Made by a program: the position numbers and the translations under genes
Notes under the pieces: model-generated
Seen by the model: the letters and a program-made list of their open reading frames with translations, nothing else
The model's database searches: none
What the model was told of the DNA's origin: nothing
NCBI GenBank assembly: GCA_002353285.1
Contig: DEJJ01000010.1
Coordinates: 1 to 42,067 of the forward strand
Length of the DNA: 42,067 nucleotides
Source: Porphyromonadaceae bacterium UBA2751
GTDB taxonomy: Bacteria; Bacteroidota; Bacteroidia; Bacteroidales; Muribaculaceae
Direction of reading: 5' to 3'
Shown: positions 16,182-24,637 of the stretch, piece after piece
Layout: each line of letters starts with the position of its first letter
Numbering within the stretch: the first letter of the stretch is position 1

Positions 16182-17495
16182 ATGGGACGATTAGTAGCAA
16201 TAGTGGGACGCCCCAATGTGGGCAAGTCAACCCTTTTTAACCGATTGACCAAGACTCGGGCTGCCATTGTTAACGACACCAGTGGCACCACTCGCGACCG
16301 CCAGTATGGCCTCATGGAGTGGAACGGCCTGGAGATGAGTGTGGTCGACACTGGCGGCTGGGTCGAGGGTAGCGATGACGTGTTTGAGAGCGAGATCAAC
16401 AAGCAGGTGTACCTCGCAATTGAGGAGGCCGACGTGATACTCTTCATGGTTGACATCAAGACTGGTGTGACCGACCTCGATGACCATGTGGCCGAGATAT
16501 TGCGTCGCGGCAAGAAACCTGTGGTGGTGGTTGTCAACAAGGATGATAACAATCAGGGATATTATGGCGAGAGTGAGTTCTATAGGCTGGGCTTGGGTCA
16601 ACCCTATGCCATCTCGGCCATAAACGGTACTGGCACTGGCGACCTGCTCGATGAAGTGTATCGGCTTATGCCCAAGAAGGCCGATGACAAGCCCGAGGAG
16701 GAATTGCCCCGCTTTGCCATTGTGGGCCGTCCTAACGCTGGCAAGTCGTCGCTGGTGAACTCTCTCATGGATGAGGAGCGCAACATCGTGACCGACATTG
16801 CAGGTACCACTCGCGACAGCATTTACTCGCGCTATAATAAGTTTGGCTTCGACTTCTATCTCGTTGACACTGCTGGTATTCGCAAGAAGAACAAGGTGAA
16901 CGAGGACATCGAGTATTACTCGGTGCTGCGCAGCATTCGTGCCATCGAGAACAGCGACGTGTGCATCCTGCTCATCGATGCCACTCGCGGCATTGAGTCG
17001 CAGGACGTGAACATCTTCTCCATCATTGAGAAAAACCGCAAGGGGCTGGTAGTGCTCGTCAACAAGTGGGACGTGGCGCAGCAAAAGTCGCAGCAGGCCA
17101 TCACCTACATGGAGAACACCATCAGAGAGCGCTTTGCGCCGTTTACCGATTTTCCCATCATTTTTGGCTCGGCCATCACCAAGCAACGCATCCTGCGCGT
17201 GCTGGAGGAGGCTATAGCGGTCTATAACAAGCGCAAGAAGGTGATTTCCACGTCGCAGGTCAACAATGTGCTTCAAGAGGCCATTGCTGCTGTGCCACCC
17301 CCTGCAACAAAGGGCAAATATGTGAAAATTAAGTATATCACAATGCTCAAGGAGGCGAGAGTGCCATCGTTTGTGTTCTTCTGCAACCTGCCGCAGTGGA
17401 TTAAGGACCCTTACAAGCGTTATCTTGAGAACAAGATCAGAGAGAAGTGGGACTTTTGCGGCACACCAATTAATCTTTACTTCCGTCAGAAGTAA
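16182..17495 (+). CDS. der: GTPase Der (EngA)
   Basis: Der acts in 50S subunit assembly. 437 residues with two tandem GTPase domains: the first with GRPNVGKSTLFN, DTGG and NKDD, and the second (from about 176) with GRPNAGKSSLVN, DTAG and NKWD, then a C-terminal KH-like domain (RVPSFVFFCNLP). It follows era, an order common in this phylum. Confidence 0.98.
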   Translation: MGRLVAIVGRPNVGKSTLFNRLTKTRAAIVNDTSGTTRDRQYGLMEWNGLEMSVVDTGGWVEGSDDVFESEINKQVYLAIEEADVILFMVDIKTGVTDLDDHVAEILRRGKKPVVVVVNKDDNNQGYYGESEFYRLGLGQPYAISAINGTGTGDLLDEVYRLMPKKADDKPEEELPRFAIVGRPNAGKSSLVNSLMDEERNIVTDIAGTTRDSIYSRYNKFGFDFYLVDTAGIRKKNKVNEDIEYYSVLRSIRAIENSDVCILLIDATRGIESQDVNIFSIIEKNRKGLVVLVNKWDVAQQKSQQAITYMENTIRERFAPFTDFPIIFGSAITKQRILRVLEEAIAVYNKRKKVISTSQVNNVLQEAIAAVPPPATKGKYVKIKYITMLKEARVPSFVFFCNLPQWIKDPYKRYLENKIREKWDFCGTPINLYFRQK

Positions 17496-17541
17496 AGGGG
17501 AATTGTAACAGCAGGGGCTACTAATTGCATTCACAAACCAT

Positions 17542-17581
17542 AGCGGGCACGACTGGCGCAGTAGCGCAGGTCGTGCCCGCT
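17542..17581. terminator. Strong hairpin between convergent der and zinc-ribbon genes
   Basis: A 40-nt near-palindrome: an 18-bp stem with a 2-bp internal mismatch and the loop AGTA (outer arms AGCGGGCACGAC and GTCGTGCCCGCT). No T-run flanks it on either side, so termination by the usual mechanism is only likely, given its place between converging genes. Confidence 0.6.
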
Positions 17582-17607
17582 GGGTTATGAAAAGGGAATA
17601 AGGTGTA

Positions 17608-18189
17608 TTACATGTTCAATCCTAATGATCGTGCCACGGCACCATCTTCGTCGAAGTTGGAAAGGTAAAGGATTAAGAGGAACACAGCAATCAGGATGAC
17701 GATAATGATGTAGCAGATGGCTCTTGTGAGAGGCGAGCCCATCACTTCGCGCTTGCTGCGCAAGCGGGGTAGTGGCCTGATGAGTGGTAACCGTGAGATG
17801 ATGTCGTTAGCGTCATCTTCAACGACCACTTGATCCTCATTGCTCTTGAGCTCGGTAGTGCCCATTGCTTGCGTGCTGGGCTCGGCAGTGGCAGCAACAG
17901 GCTTGTGGGTGGTGGTGGCAGCTGTTGTGGCCAGGTTTTGCGATTCCCCACAGTAAGGGCAGAATTTGAGCCCAGCCACAGGCAGCGACTCACCACAGTT
18001 GTGGCAGTAGAGCTGGCGGTGTGCGGCCTTGGTTGCAATGCTGGTGCGCAGCATCGTTGCAGGGATGTCGACACCCTGCGCCAGGAACTCATTGAGGCAT
18101 TGTGGGCACACCACAACCTTCTTGCTCAAGGCGAGTTCCTCGAGTGTCATGTCGATGTACTTGTTGCATTGTGGGCATTGAAAGAGCAT
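17608..18189 (-). CDS. Tail-anchored zinc-ribbon protein of unknown function
   Basis: 193 residues. Two treble Cys pairs come first: CPQC (about 5-8) with CPQC (about 28-31), then CHNC (about 62-65) with CPYC (about 77-80), suggesting two zinc ribbons. A Thr/Ala/Pro-rich linker follows, then one hydrophobic segment near the C-terminus (ICYIIIVILIAVFLLILYL) and a short acidic tail. With no signal peptide, the ribbons should stay in the cytoplasm, anchored to the membrane by the C-terminus. Function is not evident. Confidence 0.8.
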   Translation of the reverse strand: MLFQCPQCNKYIDMTLEELALSKKVVVCPQCLNEFLAQGVDIPATMLRTSIATKAAHRQLYCHNCGESLPVAGLKFCPYCGESQNLATTAATTTHKPVAATAEPSTQAMGTTELKSNEDQVVVEDDANDIISRLPLIRPLPRLRSKREVMGSPLTRAICYIIIVILIAVFLLILYLSNFDEDGAVARSLGLNM

Positions 18190-18246
18190 GGTGGTGAATC
18201 TCTTAAATAGCTTTATAAAATCCTCAAAATCCTAATAAACTTGGTG

Positions 18247-18254
18247 CAAATATA
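18247..18254 (-). promoter_or_regulatory. -7 box of the zinc-ribbon gene
   Basis: CAAATATA on the plus strand reads TATATTTG on the minus strand, matching TAnnTTTG, 58 nt upstream of the start. No clear -33 element is seen. Confidence 0.55.
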
Positions 18255-18388
18255 GTGATTTTTTTATTAGTGGCACTCTTTTTTCAATCATTATTAAGTT
18301 AATGGTTTTAAAAATAGCATGAATTGCTTGTAGCTCTCAGAGTTAGGGTGCGTTTAGGAAATTAAAATTAAAAACTTCGTCTTGGATT

Positions 18389-18418
18389 TTGTATTTCTCT
18401 CAACTTGCACTAACTTTG
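18389..18418 (+). promoter_or_regulatory. Promoter of the PfkB-fold/TPR operon
   Basis: -33 TTG at 18389-18391, a 19-bp spacer and -7 TAACTTTG at 18411-18418. Confidence 0.8.
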
Positions 18419-18492
18419 CATAGTCAAAAAAATGGTCATGCCAGGAGGCCATATAACAATATTATAAAAGACACACAATTTTTTGTAAAAAA

Positions 18493-19431
18493 ATGAGAAA
18501 AATCATTGCCATAGGCGAATCTATCCTCGACGCCGTGTACTGCAACGGCCGTCCTAATCGCACCTTTGTGGGAGGGCGTGTGAGCAATGCCGCCGCATCG
18601 CTTGGTGCGCTTGGCTTGCCAGTATCGATGGTGAGCGAGTGCTGCACCGACAAGGTGGGCGATTGGGTGGTAGATTTCTTTGAGAAACACCATGTCGACA
18701 CCCGCTCGATTGACCGTTACACCGATGGATCCACTCCCTTTGCCGCCATTTTCAAGGATGAGGCTGGTGGCGAGTCGATAGTCAACTATGGGGAGTATCC
18801 AATGAATCGGTTTAACGTGATATGGCCTCGCATTGATGAGGATGATATCGTGCTCTTTGGCTCCTACTATGCCATCGACTCCCCTCAACGCGAGCGGTTG
18901 TATGACCTGCTGAGCTATGCCGCCGAGCGCAAGGCAATCTTGGTGTATCTGCCAGGATTCCAGCATGGCACACAATTCAATCTCACCAAGGTGATGCCCA
19001 ACATACTCGAGAACTTTGAAGTGGCATCGCTGGTGATTGACCACGACAAGGACATCAACAACATGTTTCCCAATCAGGACAGTGACAAGGTGTACAACAA
19101 CCACATCAAGTTCTATGAGTGCAGCTATGTGCACATCAATCCTGGGAAGAACGCTACAGTGTATCAGGGGCAGGACAAGCACGAGCTTGCCTATAGCTGC
19201 AGCAGTGATAATCACCTGGGATGGCAGGCCGGCTTCATAGCTGGCATCATCTACGGTCTCATCACTGGCGGCATCAAGCATGGCGATGTGACCACTATCT
19301 CATGGCAGCAGTGGGACACGATGCTCAATGAGGCATTCGACTTTGCCAAGCAATGTGCCGAGAGCGAGACTAATTGCTTGCCTGTGGCCTATGCTCAAGA
19401 GAAATCACAGCAATTACTATCAAACCATTGA
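18493..19431 (+). CDS. PfkB/ribokinase-fold protein lacking the catalytic motif
   Basis: 312 residues with the ribokinase fold. The N-terminal signature is recognisable (GGRVSNAAASLGALG, about 27-41), and the middle resembles Bacteroidetes sugar kinases (DDIVLFGSYYAID). The second PfkB signature, normally a GAGD motif holding the anion hole and catalytic Asp, is here DNHLGWQAGF (about 239-248), with no GAGD and no Asp at the expected place. The usual DPN segment reads LPG (about 153-155). The protein is full length with no frameshift, so it looks like a maintained pseudoenzyme, perhaps a sugar or nucleoside sensor. It shares an operon with the TPR gene 21 nt downstream. Confidence 0.85.
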   Translation: MRKIIAIGESILDAVYCNGRPNRTFVGGRVSNAAASLGALGLPVSMVSECCTDKVGDWVVDFFEKHHVDTRSIDRYTDGSTPFAAIFKDEAGGESIVNYGEYPMNRFNVIWPRIDEDDIVLFGSYYAIDSPQRERLYDLLSYAAERKAILVYLPGFQHGTQFNLTKVMPNILENFEVASLVIDHDKDINNMFPNQDSDKVYNNHIKFYECSYVHINPGKNATVYQGQDKHELAYSCSSDNHLGWQAGFIAGIIYGLITGGIKHGDVTTISWQQWDTMLNEAFDFAKQCAESETNCLPVAYAQEKSQQLLSNH

Positions 19432-19452
19432 CAGTCTCTTAAATAAGTATCA

Positions 19453-20445
19453 ATGAAATCTTTACTTATTGAATCGTCGTTTCCAAAACTCAGTTGCGAC
19501 CTGAGCAGGTTCAGGTTGCAGCTTGATGCGTCGGAGCTTCATCTTGAAGAGGACCTGACGCGTGCGACAATTCTTGAGATAAAGTTGTTGCAGGTGCTCG
19601 ACTTGATAACCAGCGGTCGCAACGAGGATGCTGCGCCACTAATCGACACTCTGGTCTTTGACGAGAGCTATAGCGACATGCCCCGGCTGCACGTGAGCTG
19701 GCTATGGCTTGCCCGAATGACAATTTTCATCACCAACAGCGACTACATGCTTGCACTGGGTGCTGCCGAGAATGCGCTGATGATGATGGTGGAGGTTACC
19801 AACAAAAAGAAGGAGGACTTCCTGGCAATACTGGCTTCGCTGCTATATAACCTGGCTTCGGTGCATCACAGCCTGGGCGACAATGCCAGGGCCAAGAAGG
19901 AGCTCACTAAGTGCCAAAAACTCTTTGAGCGCCTGGTGAAGAAGAACGAGCGTCGATTCTCGCCCATGCTGCTCTATGCCATCGAAGCCTCGACAAGTAT
20001 CATCACATCTAAGACCAAGCAGATGGAGGTGCTCAAGCACTATGACGACGAGGTGAAGCTCTACACTGGCATGCTAAATAATGGCGACAGCAAGAAGACT
20101 CGCGAGGCACTTGTCAATCTTGTGAACTCCCTGAAAAAGGAGGGCGACATCATGCTTGAGATGGGCAATGGTCACAATGCCGCAAAGTATTACACCAAGG
20201 CGCTGCGCTACCAGAAGAAAGTGAGCACCCACATGGGTCACAAGGAGCTGCAACTCTCGATAGGCCTTGCCAAGGCCCTGAACAAGGTTGCCAACCGCCG
20301 TGAGAGCGCCGAGCAGCTGCTTGAGTCGCTGCAGCCACTGGCTCGCCGCCTCAATGCTGTGAATGAGCTTATCGAGATTGAGAATCTTCTCAACAACAAG
20401 AGCAAGAACACTAATATCATGTCGCTGCTCAAGAGCTTGTTCTGA
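19453..20445 (+). CDS. TPR-like helical repeat protein
   Basis: 330 residues, all-helical, no signal peptide, so cytoplasmic. TPR-like pairs are visible at about 128-165 (LLYNLASVHHSLGDNARAKK) and about 230-258 (MLEMGNGHNAAKYYTKALRY). No catalytic motif. It lies 21 nt after the PfkB-fold pseudoenzyme and 84 nt before ribH. A TPR gene next to ribH is, as I recall, seen in other Bacteroidales, but its role is unknown to me. Confidence 0.8.
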   Translation: MKSLLIESSFPKLSCDLSRFRLQLDASELHLEEDLTRATILEIKLLQVLDLITSGRNEDAAPLIDTLVFDESYSDMPRLHVSWLWLARMTIFITNSDYMLALGAAENALMMMVEVTNKKKEDFLAILASLLYNLASVHHSLGDNARAKKELTKCQKLFERLVKKNERRFSPMLLYAIEASTSIITSKTKQMEVLKHYDDEVKLYTGMLNNGDSKKTREALVNLVNSLKKEGDIMLEMGNGHNAAKYYTKALRYQKKVSTHMGHKELQLSIGLAKALNKVANRRESAEQLLESLQPLARRLNAVNELIEIENLLNNKSKNTNIMSLLKSLF

Positions 20446-20529
20446 TGCGCAATGCCTAATTTTCAATCGTATTAAAACTGTAATAAATTATTATATTGCG
20501 ATTATATAATCAGCATAAACTAAAAAATC

Positions 20530-21012
20530 ATGTCGACTCAATTACACAATAGCATAGCTGTGGAGCTGCCTCATCTGGAAGGATTCAAGGTGGCAATCGT
20601 GGTGGCACGGTGGAACAGCCAGGTGACCGAATCGCTTCTCAATGGCGCTATCAACAGGCTGGTGGAGCAGGGCTACAGCAGCGACTGTGTTACAGTGCAG
20701 CGAGTGCCAGGAACGGTGGAGCTCACATTTGCCGCAGCGCGCATGGCTCGTAGTGGCAACTACGACGCAGTGATAATGATAGGTTGTGTGATACGTGGTG
20801 GCACTCCCCACTTCGACTACGTGTGCGATAGTGCCACTCAAGGCTGTGCTATGCTCAATGCCACTGGCGATGTGCCCATAATCTTCTGCGTTCTCACTAC
20901 CGACGACGAGCAGCAGGCCCTTGACCGAGCTGGCGGTGCATTGTGCAATAAGGGCACCGAGGCCGCCGATGCTGCTCTTGAAATGGCGTTGATAGCTCGC
21001 CGCTACAGGTAG
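20530..21012 (+). CDS. ribH: 6,7-dimethyl-8-ribityllumazine synthase
   Basis: RibH condenses the ribityl-pyrimidinedione with dihydroxybutanone phosphate, the last but one step to riboflavin. 160 residues, normal length. Seen: VARWNSQVTE, RVPGTVELTFAA, GCVIRGGTPHFDYVC with catalytic His94, and VLTTDDEQQALDRAGG with NKGTEAA. Other rib genes are not in the window. Confidence 0.97.
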   Translation: MSTQLHNSIAVELPHLEGFKVAIVVARWNSQVTESLLNGAINRLVEQGYSSDCVTVQRVPGTVELTFAAARMARSGNYDAVIMIGCVIRGGTPHFDYVCDSATQGCAMLNATGDVPIIFCVLTTDDEQQALDRAGGALCNKGTEAADAALEMALIARRYR

Positions 21013-21118
21013 TGTAGTTTACTCATTAATTTATAAATCAAATGCTGCAACAATGGTTCTGAATTGTTGTCCGAATCATTGTGTTTGTTTAAAAATAGGC
21101 CGTTTTAGTTGAAAATAG

Positions 21119-21149
21119 TTGTTTCCTTGGCTGAATATCAATAATTTTG
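21119..21149 (+). promoter_or_regulatory. Promoter of the beta-helix protein gene
   Basis: -33 TTG at 21119-21121, a 20-bp spacer and -7 TAATTTTG at 21142-21149. The TTG is also a possible start codon of the frame, but as a promoter element it rules out that start and supports ATG 21206. Confidence 0.75.
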
Positions 21150-21205
21150 TGAGTTTCTATGTCATAAATGACAATCAAAAATGCGAAAATAATCATATTA
21201 TGCTT

Positions 21206-24200
21206 ATGAAAAAAGCTATCTTATCAATTCTAATCTCGGTGGGCGTGATGGCGGCTACGGCGGCTATTTACCCCTACCTAAATGTGGGCCTTAATAATGG
21301 TTCAGAAGCGTCGTACTCCACAACAGGGTTGGCGCTGAAATTTGAGAATGGCAAGCTCGTTGCCAGCAATAACGGTGCAACTGCCGGTAGCAACAGCTTG
21401 AGCAACGTGTTGTTCATGATGTTTGGCAAAGGCAGCACCAGTGGCGAGAGTTACATCCTTGAGGATGTGAACCGCGACGGCAACGTGGGCAGTGCCGATG
21501 TGACAACACTCTACAACTACATGCTCAATGGCGATGATGAATACTTTGCCACAAGCGATGTGGATGGCGATGGCTCCATCACCAGTGCCGATGTTACTCA
21601 AATCTATGCAGTTCTCATGGGCAATGCCGAGGCCACCGTTGTGGGTGGCGGCAGCACTGGCACAGTGGGCGAGGTCACCGATGGCGACCAGACGATGTGG
21701 GTGGTAACTGGTGATGTGAAGTGGGCGTTCACTACCGCTCAGCTCGACACCATTACCTATAACGGCGCAACCACCTTCACCGCTCAAGGCAAGACATTTG
21801 CGATGAACGATGTTGACAGCATCTACGTTGACAACACTCCTGTGGCCGACAACACCGTGAACGTGACTTATAGCGGCAACACAGCTAAGGTGATTGTGGC
21901 AGGTAACATTGCCAAGAACATGACTGCCAGCGTTAACGGAGCTCATGTGGTGGCATTGCAAGATGCTAATGTGGCCGAGGAAATTGTGTATACCCTGCAA
22001 GGTAATTCAACCAACGGTTCGTTCTATCAGGATGGTAGCTTCAAGGCTACAATGCAGCTCAACGGGCTCACCCTTAACAACCCCGATAGCGCTACCATCA
22101 ACATTCGCGACGGCAAGCGCATAGCAGTTGAGCTCATCGAGGGAACCACTAATAACCTCACCGACGGCACCGGTGGCACTCATAAAGGTTGCTTTGCCGT
22201 TAAGGGTCACACCGAGTTCAAGGGTGCCGGCATCCTCAATATTACTGGAAACTCTACTCATGCCTTCTGGGGCAAGGAGTATGTCGAGATCAAGAAGACC
22301 GTGGGCGAGATCAACATCCTGGGTTCAAAGGGCGATGGCTTCAACATCAACCAGTACTACTTGCAGAATGGTGGCAAGGTGACCGTTAAGAACGTGGCCG
22401 ACGACGGCATCCAGGTGTCGTTTGAGACTAACGATGACGGCACTATTACCGAGGATGTGGAAAACACCGGCGAGATTACTCTCAAGGGTGGCACACTCGA
22501 CATGAACATCACCAGCAATGGTGGCAAGGGTGTAAAGACCGAGGGCGACTTCATCATGTTGGGCGGCACTCTCAAGGTGGTGCAGAGCGGTAATCTGGTG
22601 GCTGGCGACGGCGATATCAGCTACGGCACCAGTGTAAAGGCCGATGGCAACATCAGCATTCGCGGTGGTAGCGTGGATATAACTAACACCGCTCAAGGTG
22701 GCAAGGGTCTTAACGCCGACGGTACTATCGACATTGATGAGTCGAGCGCCACAACCACTATTAATATCAAGGCCAACGGCCAGGGCGGTACTGCCGAGGC
22801 TGGTAGCTCAAGTGGCGGCGAGACCCCGAAGAGTTATAGGGTGTATATTGCCAAGTCATCTAGCTATAGTTCTTCATGGAACAGTTTTAAACTTTATAAG
22901 AGCGACGGCACAAATTTGGGAACCCTAACCAACTATGTTGACAAATCATCGGGGTATTCAACCGTGAGATTCTACTACTACGATTTTGGTGGGCCTACCG
23001 ATGGAACTTTCTATTTCAAAGGCAGCAACACAAATTACCAGACAGCGACATTCTCGGCTCCAGATGGCACAGATGTGTATTATCAAGTGTCAAATAGTTA
23101 TTCAGGTAGTAATCCTCGAATTTATGTGCTGACCAACGTCACTGCCACCTATGGCGGCACTAGCGACATCAGCGAGGACACAGGCACAAGCTACAATGCT
23201 GCAGGCATCAAGGCCGATGGAAACATCACCATCGATGCCGGCACAGTGACCGTGGCTAATAGCGGTGAGATGAGCAAGAGCATCAAGAGCAAGGCCACCG
23301 TTACCATCAACGGCGGCGACATCACCCTCACCCCAAGTGGTGCCATGAAGGTGATCAACAGCGACGCCAGCTACAGCAGTGGCATCAAGGCCGTTGACTT
23401 TGTGATGAACGACGGCGTGCTCAAGATAAACTCGAGCGGCGTGGCTGGAAAGGGCATTTCTACAACCACCCTCACCACCAACGGCGGCTCTATCACCATC
23501 ACCAACACTGGCGCCCCACAGGCTGCCGGCACCAGCGGCGACTACTACACTGCCAAGGGCTTCAAGACCGATGGTAACATGAACCTGCTGGGTGGCACCA
23601 TCAACATCAGCATGACCGGCAAGGGCGGCAAGGGCATTAAAGTGAACGGAAGCTATGTGCAGGGCGCAAGCGACGGCACTGGCCCCACACTCACCGTTTC
23701 TACAACCGGCACAGCTGCAGCATCGTCGTCGGGCGGCGGTTGGGGTCCTGGTGGCGGCAGCAGCGTCAGCGGCTCATCCAAGGCTATCAAGGTGATGGGT
23801 ACTATCACCATCAACGGCGGTTCTGTTAAAGTGAGCGCCACAGGCGGTGAAGGCAGTGAGGGCATTGAGAGCAAGCAAACCATCACTATCAACGGCGGTT
23901 ACGTTGAGAGCAACACCTATGACGATGCTCTCAACAGTGCCTCGCACATGTACATCAAGGGCGGCTACGTCTATGCTGTGGCTACCAACAACGACGCCAT
24001 AGATAGCAACGGCAACATGTACTTGAGCGGTGGCATGGTGTTCTGCTGTGGCAGTGAAGAGGGCCTTGATGCCAATAGCGAGGGTGGATACAAGGTGTAT
24101 ATTCAAAGTGGTGCCAATATTGCCGCTATAGGTCGTAGCATGGGCGCCATTGAGAGTGGTGCATCAATCAGCCAAACATGCTACTCAGCAACGGCTAGCT

Positions 24201-24460
24201 CACAGACCTGGTATGCATTATATAACGGCAATACCGTAGTTGCCGCATTCCGGACACCTACTCTGGGTAGTAGTGGCGGCGGTTGGGGTCCCGGTGGCGG
24301 CAGCGGTGGCAACACCATGGTGGTAACCTCGCCATCGTGCAAACTCTATAGTGGCGTAACAGGTAGCGGCACCTCGTTCTGGAGTGGTAACGGCTATAGC
24401 AATGCCAGCGGTGGTTCGTCAGTATCGCTTTCGAACTATTCTGGTGGCAGCGGCTGGTGA
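21206..24460 (+). CDS. Secreted beta-helix carbohydrate-binding protein with a dockerin (Cthe_2159-like)
   Basis: About 1084 residues. A signal peptide (MKKAILSILISVGVMAATAA) is followed at about 82-140 by a dockerin type I module with two calcium loops (DVNRDGNVGSADV and DVDGDGSITSADV). From about 230 on comes a long parallel beta-helix of short Gly/Asn-rich rungs (GGTLDMNITSNGGKGVKTEG, GGSVDITNTAQGGKGLNADG), like the Cthe_2159 family of calcium-dependent carbohydrate binders. A separate domain interrupts the helix at about 540-650. Two Gly-rich linkers share GGGWGPGGGS. The C-terminus is Ser/Gly-rich with no sorting signal that I recognise. I choose ATG 21206 (MKKA); ATG 21200 is also possible. 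Confidence 0.88.
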   Translation: MKKAILSILISVGVMAATAAIYPYLNVGLNNGSEASYSTTGLALKFENGKLVASNNGATAGSNSLSNVLFMMFGKGSTSGESYILEDVNRDGNVGSADVTTLYNYMLNGDDEYFATSDVDGDGSITSADVTQIYAVLMGNAEATVVGGGSTGTVGEVTDGDQTMWVVTGDVKWAFTTAQLDTITYNGATTFTAQGKTFAMNDVDSIYVDNTPVADNTVNVTYSGNTAKVIVAGNIAKNMTASVNGAHVVALQDANVAEEIVYTLQGNSTNGSFYQDGSFKATMQLNGLTLNNPDSATINIRDGKRIAVELIEGTTNNLTDGTGGTHKGCFAVKGHTEFKGAGILNITGNSTHAFWGKEYVEIKKTVGEINILGSKGDGFNINQYYLQNGGKVTVKNVADDGIQVSFETNDDGTITEDVENTGEITLKGGTLDMNITSNGGKGVKTEGDFIMLGGTLKVVQSGNLVAGDGDISYGTSVKADGNISIRGGSVDITNTAQGGKGLNADGTIDIDESSATTTINIKANGQGGTAEAGSSSGGETPKSYRVYIAKSSSYSSSWNSFKLYKSDGTNLGTLTNYVDKSSGYSTVRFYYYDFGGPTDGTFYFKGSNTNYQTATFSAPDGTDVYYQVSNSYSGSNPRIYVLTNVTATYGGTSDISEDTGTSYNAAGIKADGNITIDAGTVTVANSGEMSKSIKSKATVTINGGDITLTPSGAMKVINSDASYSSGIKAVDFVMNDGVLKINSSGVAGKGISTTTLTTNGGSITITNTGAPQAAGTSGDYYTAKGFKTDGNMNLLGGTINISMTGKGGKGIKVNGSYVQGASDGTGPTLTVSTTGTAAASSSGGGWGPGGGSSVSGSSKAIKVMGTITINGGSVKVSATGGEGSEGIESKQTITINGGYVESNTYDDALNSASHMYIKGGYVYAVATNNDAIDSNGNMYLSGGMVFCCGSEEGLDANSEGGYKVYIQSGANIAAIGRSMGAIESGASISQTCYSATASSQTWYALYNGNTVVAAFRTPTLGSSGGGWGPGGGSGGNTMVVTSPSCKLYSGVTGSGTSFWSGNGYSNASGGSSVSLSNYSGGSGW

Positions 24461-24514
24461 TGACACCCCAATAAAAAAAGAAACGCCTAAATAAACCCAG
24501 ACTTAATTACATGT

Positions 24515-24553
24515 GTGCCTCGAGACTGAAGAGCAGTCCCGAGGCACTTTTTT
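24515..24553 (+). terminator. Terminator after the beta-helix protein gene
   Basis: GTGCCTCG and CGAGGCAC pair, extended inward by GACT/AGTC across a 1-nt mismatch, then a run of seven T. Confidence 0.88.
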
Positions 24554-24637
24554 ACCTTTGAAGCCACAAGAAATCAAGTATGAGCATAGCCTAAATAAAC
24601 AATGCACATTCTATTGAATACCATAAATTTCTAATGA

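Larger units (their letters stand above)
18190..18492. other. Divergent promoter region
   Basis: A 303-nt AT-rich gap separating the zinc-ribbon gene (minus) from the PfkB-fold gene (plus). It contains one -7 box for each direction (18247-18254 minus and 18411-18418 plus) and no gene that I can support. Confidence 0.7.

Noticed and set aside
21119..21205. Longer N-terminus of the beta-helix protein from TTG 21119
   Set aside because: The TTG is the -33 element, and the added residues precede a normal signal peptide.
24553..24560. TACCTTTG promoter box on the plus strand
   Set aside because: It overlaps a terminator tail and no plus-strand gene follows; it is probably a chance match.
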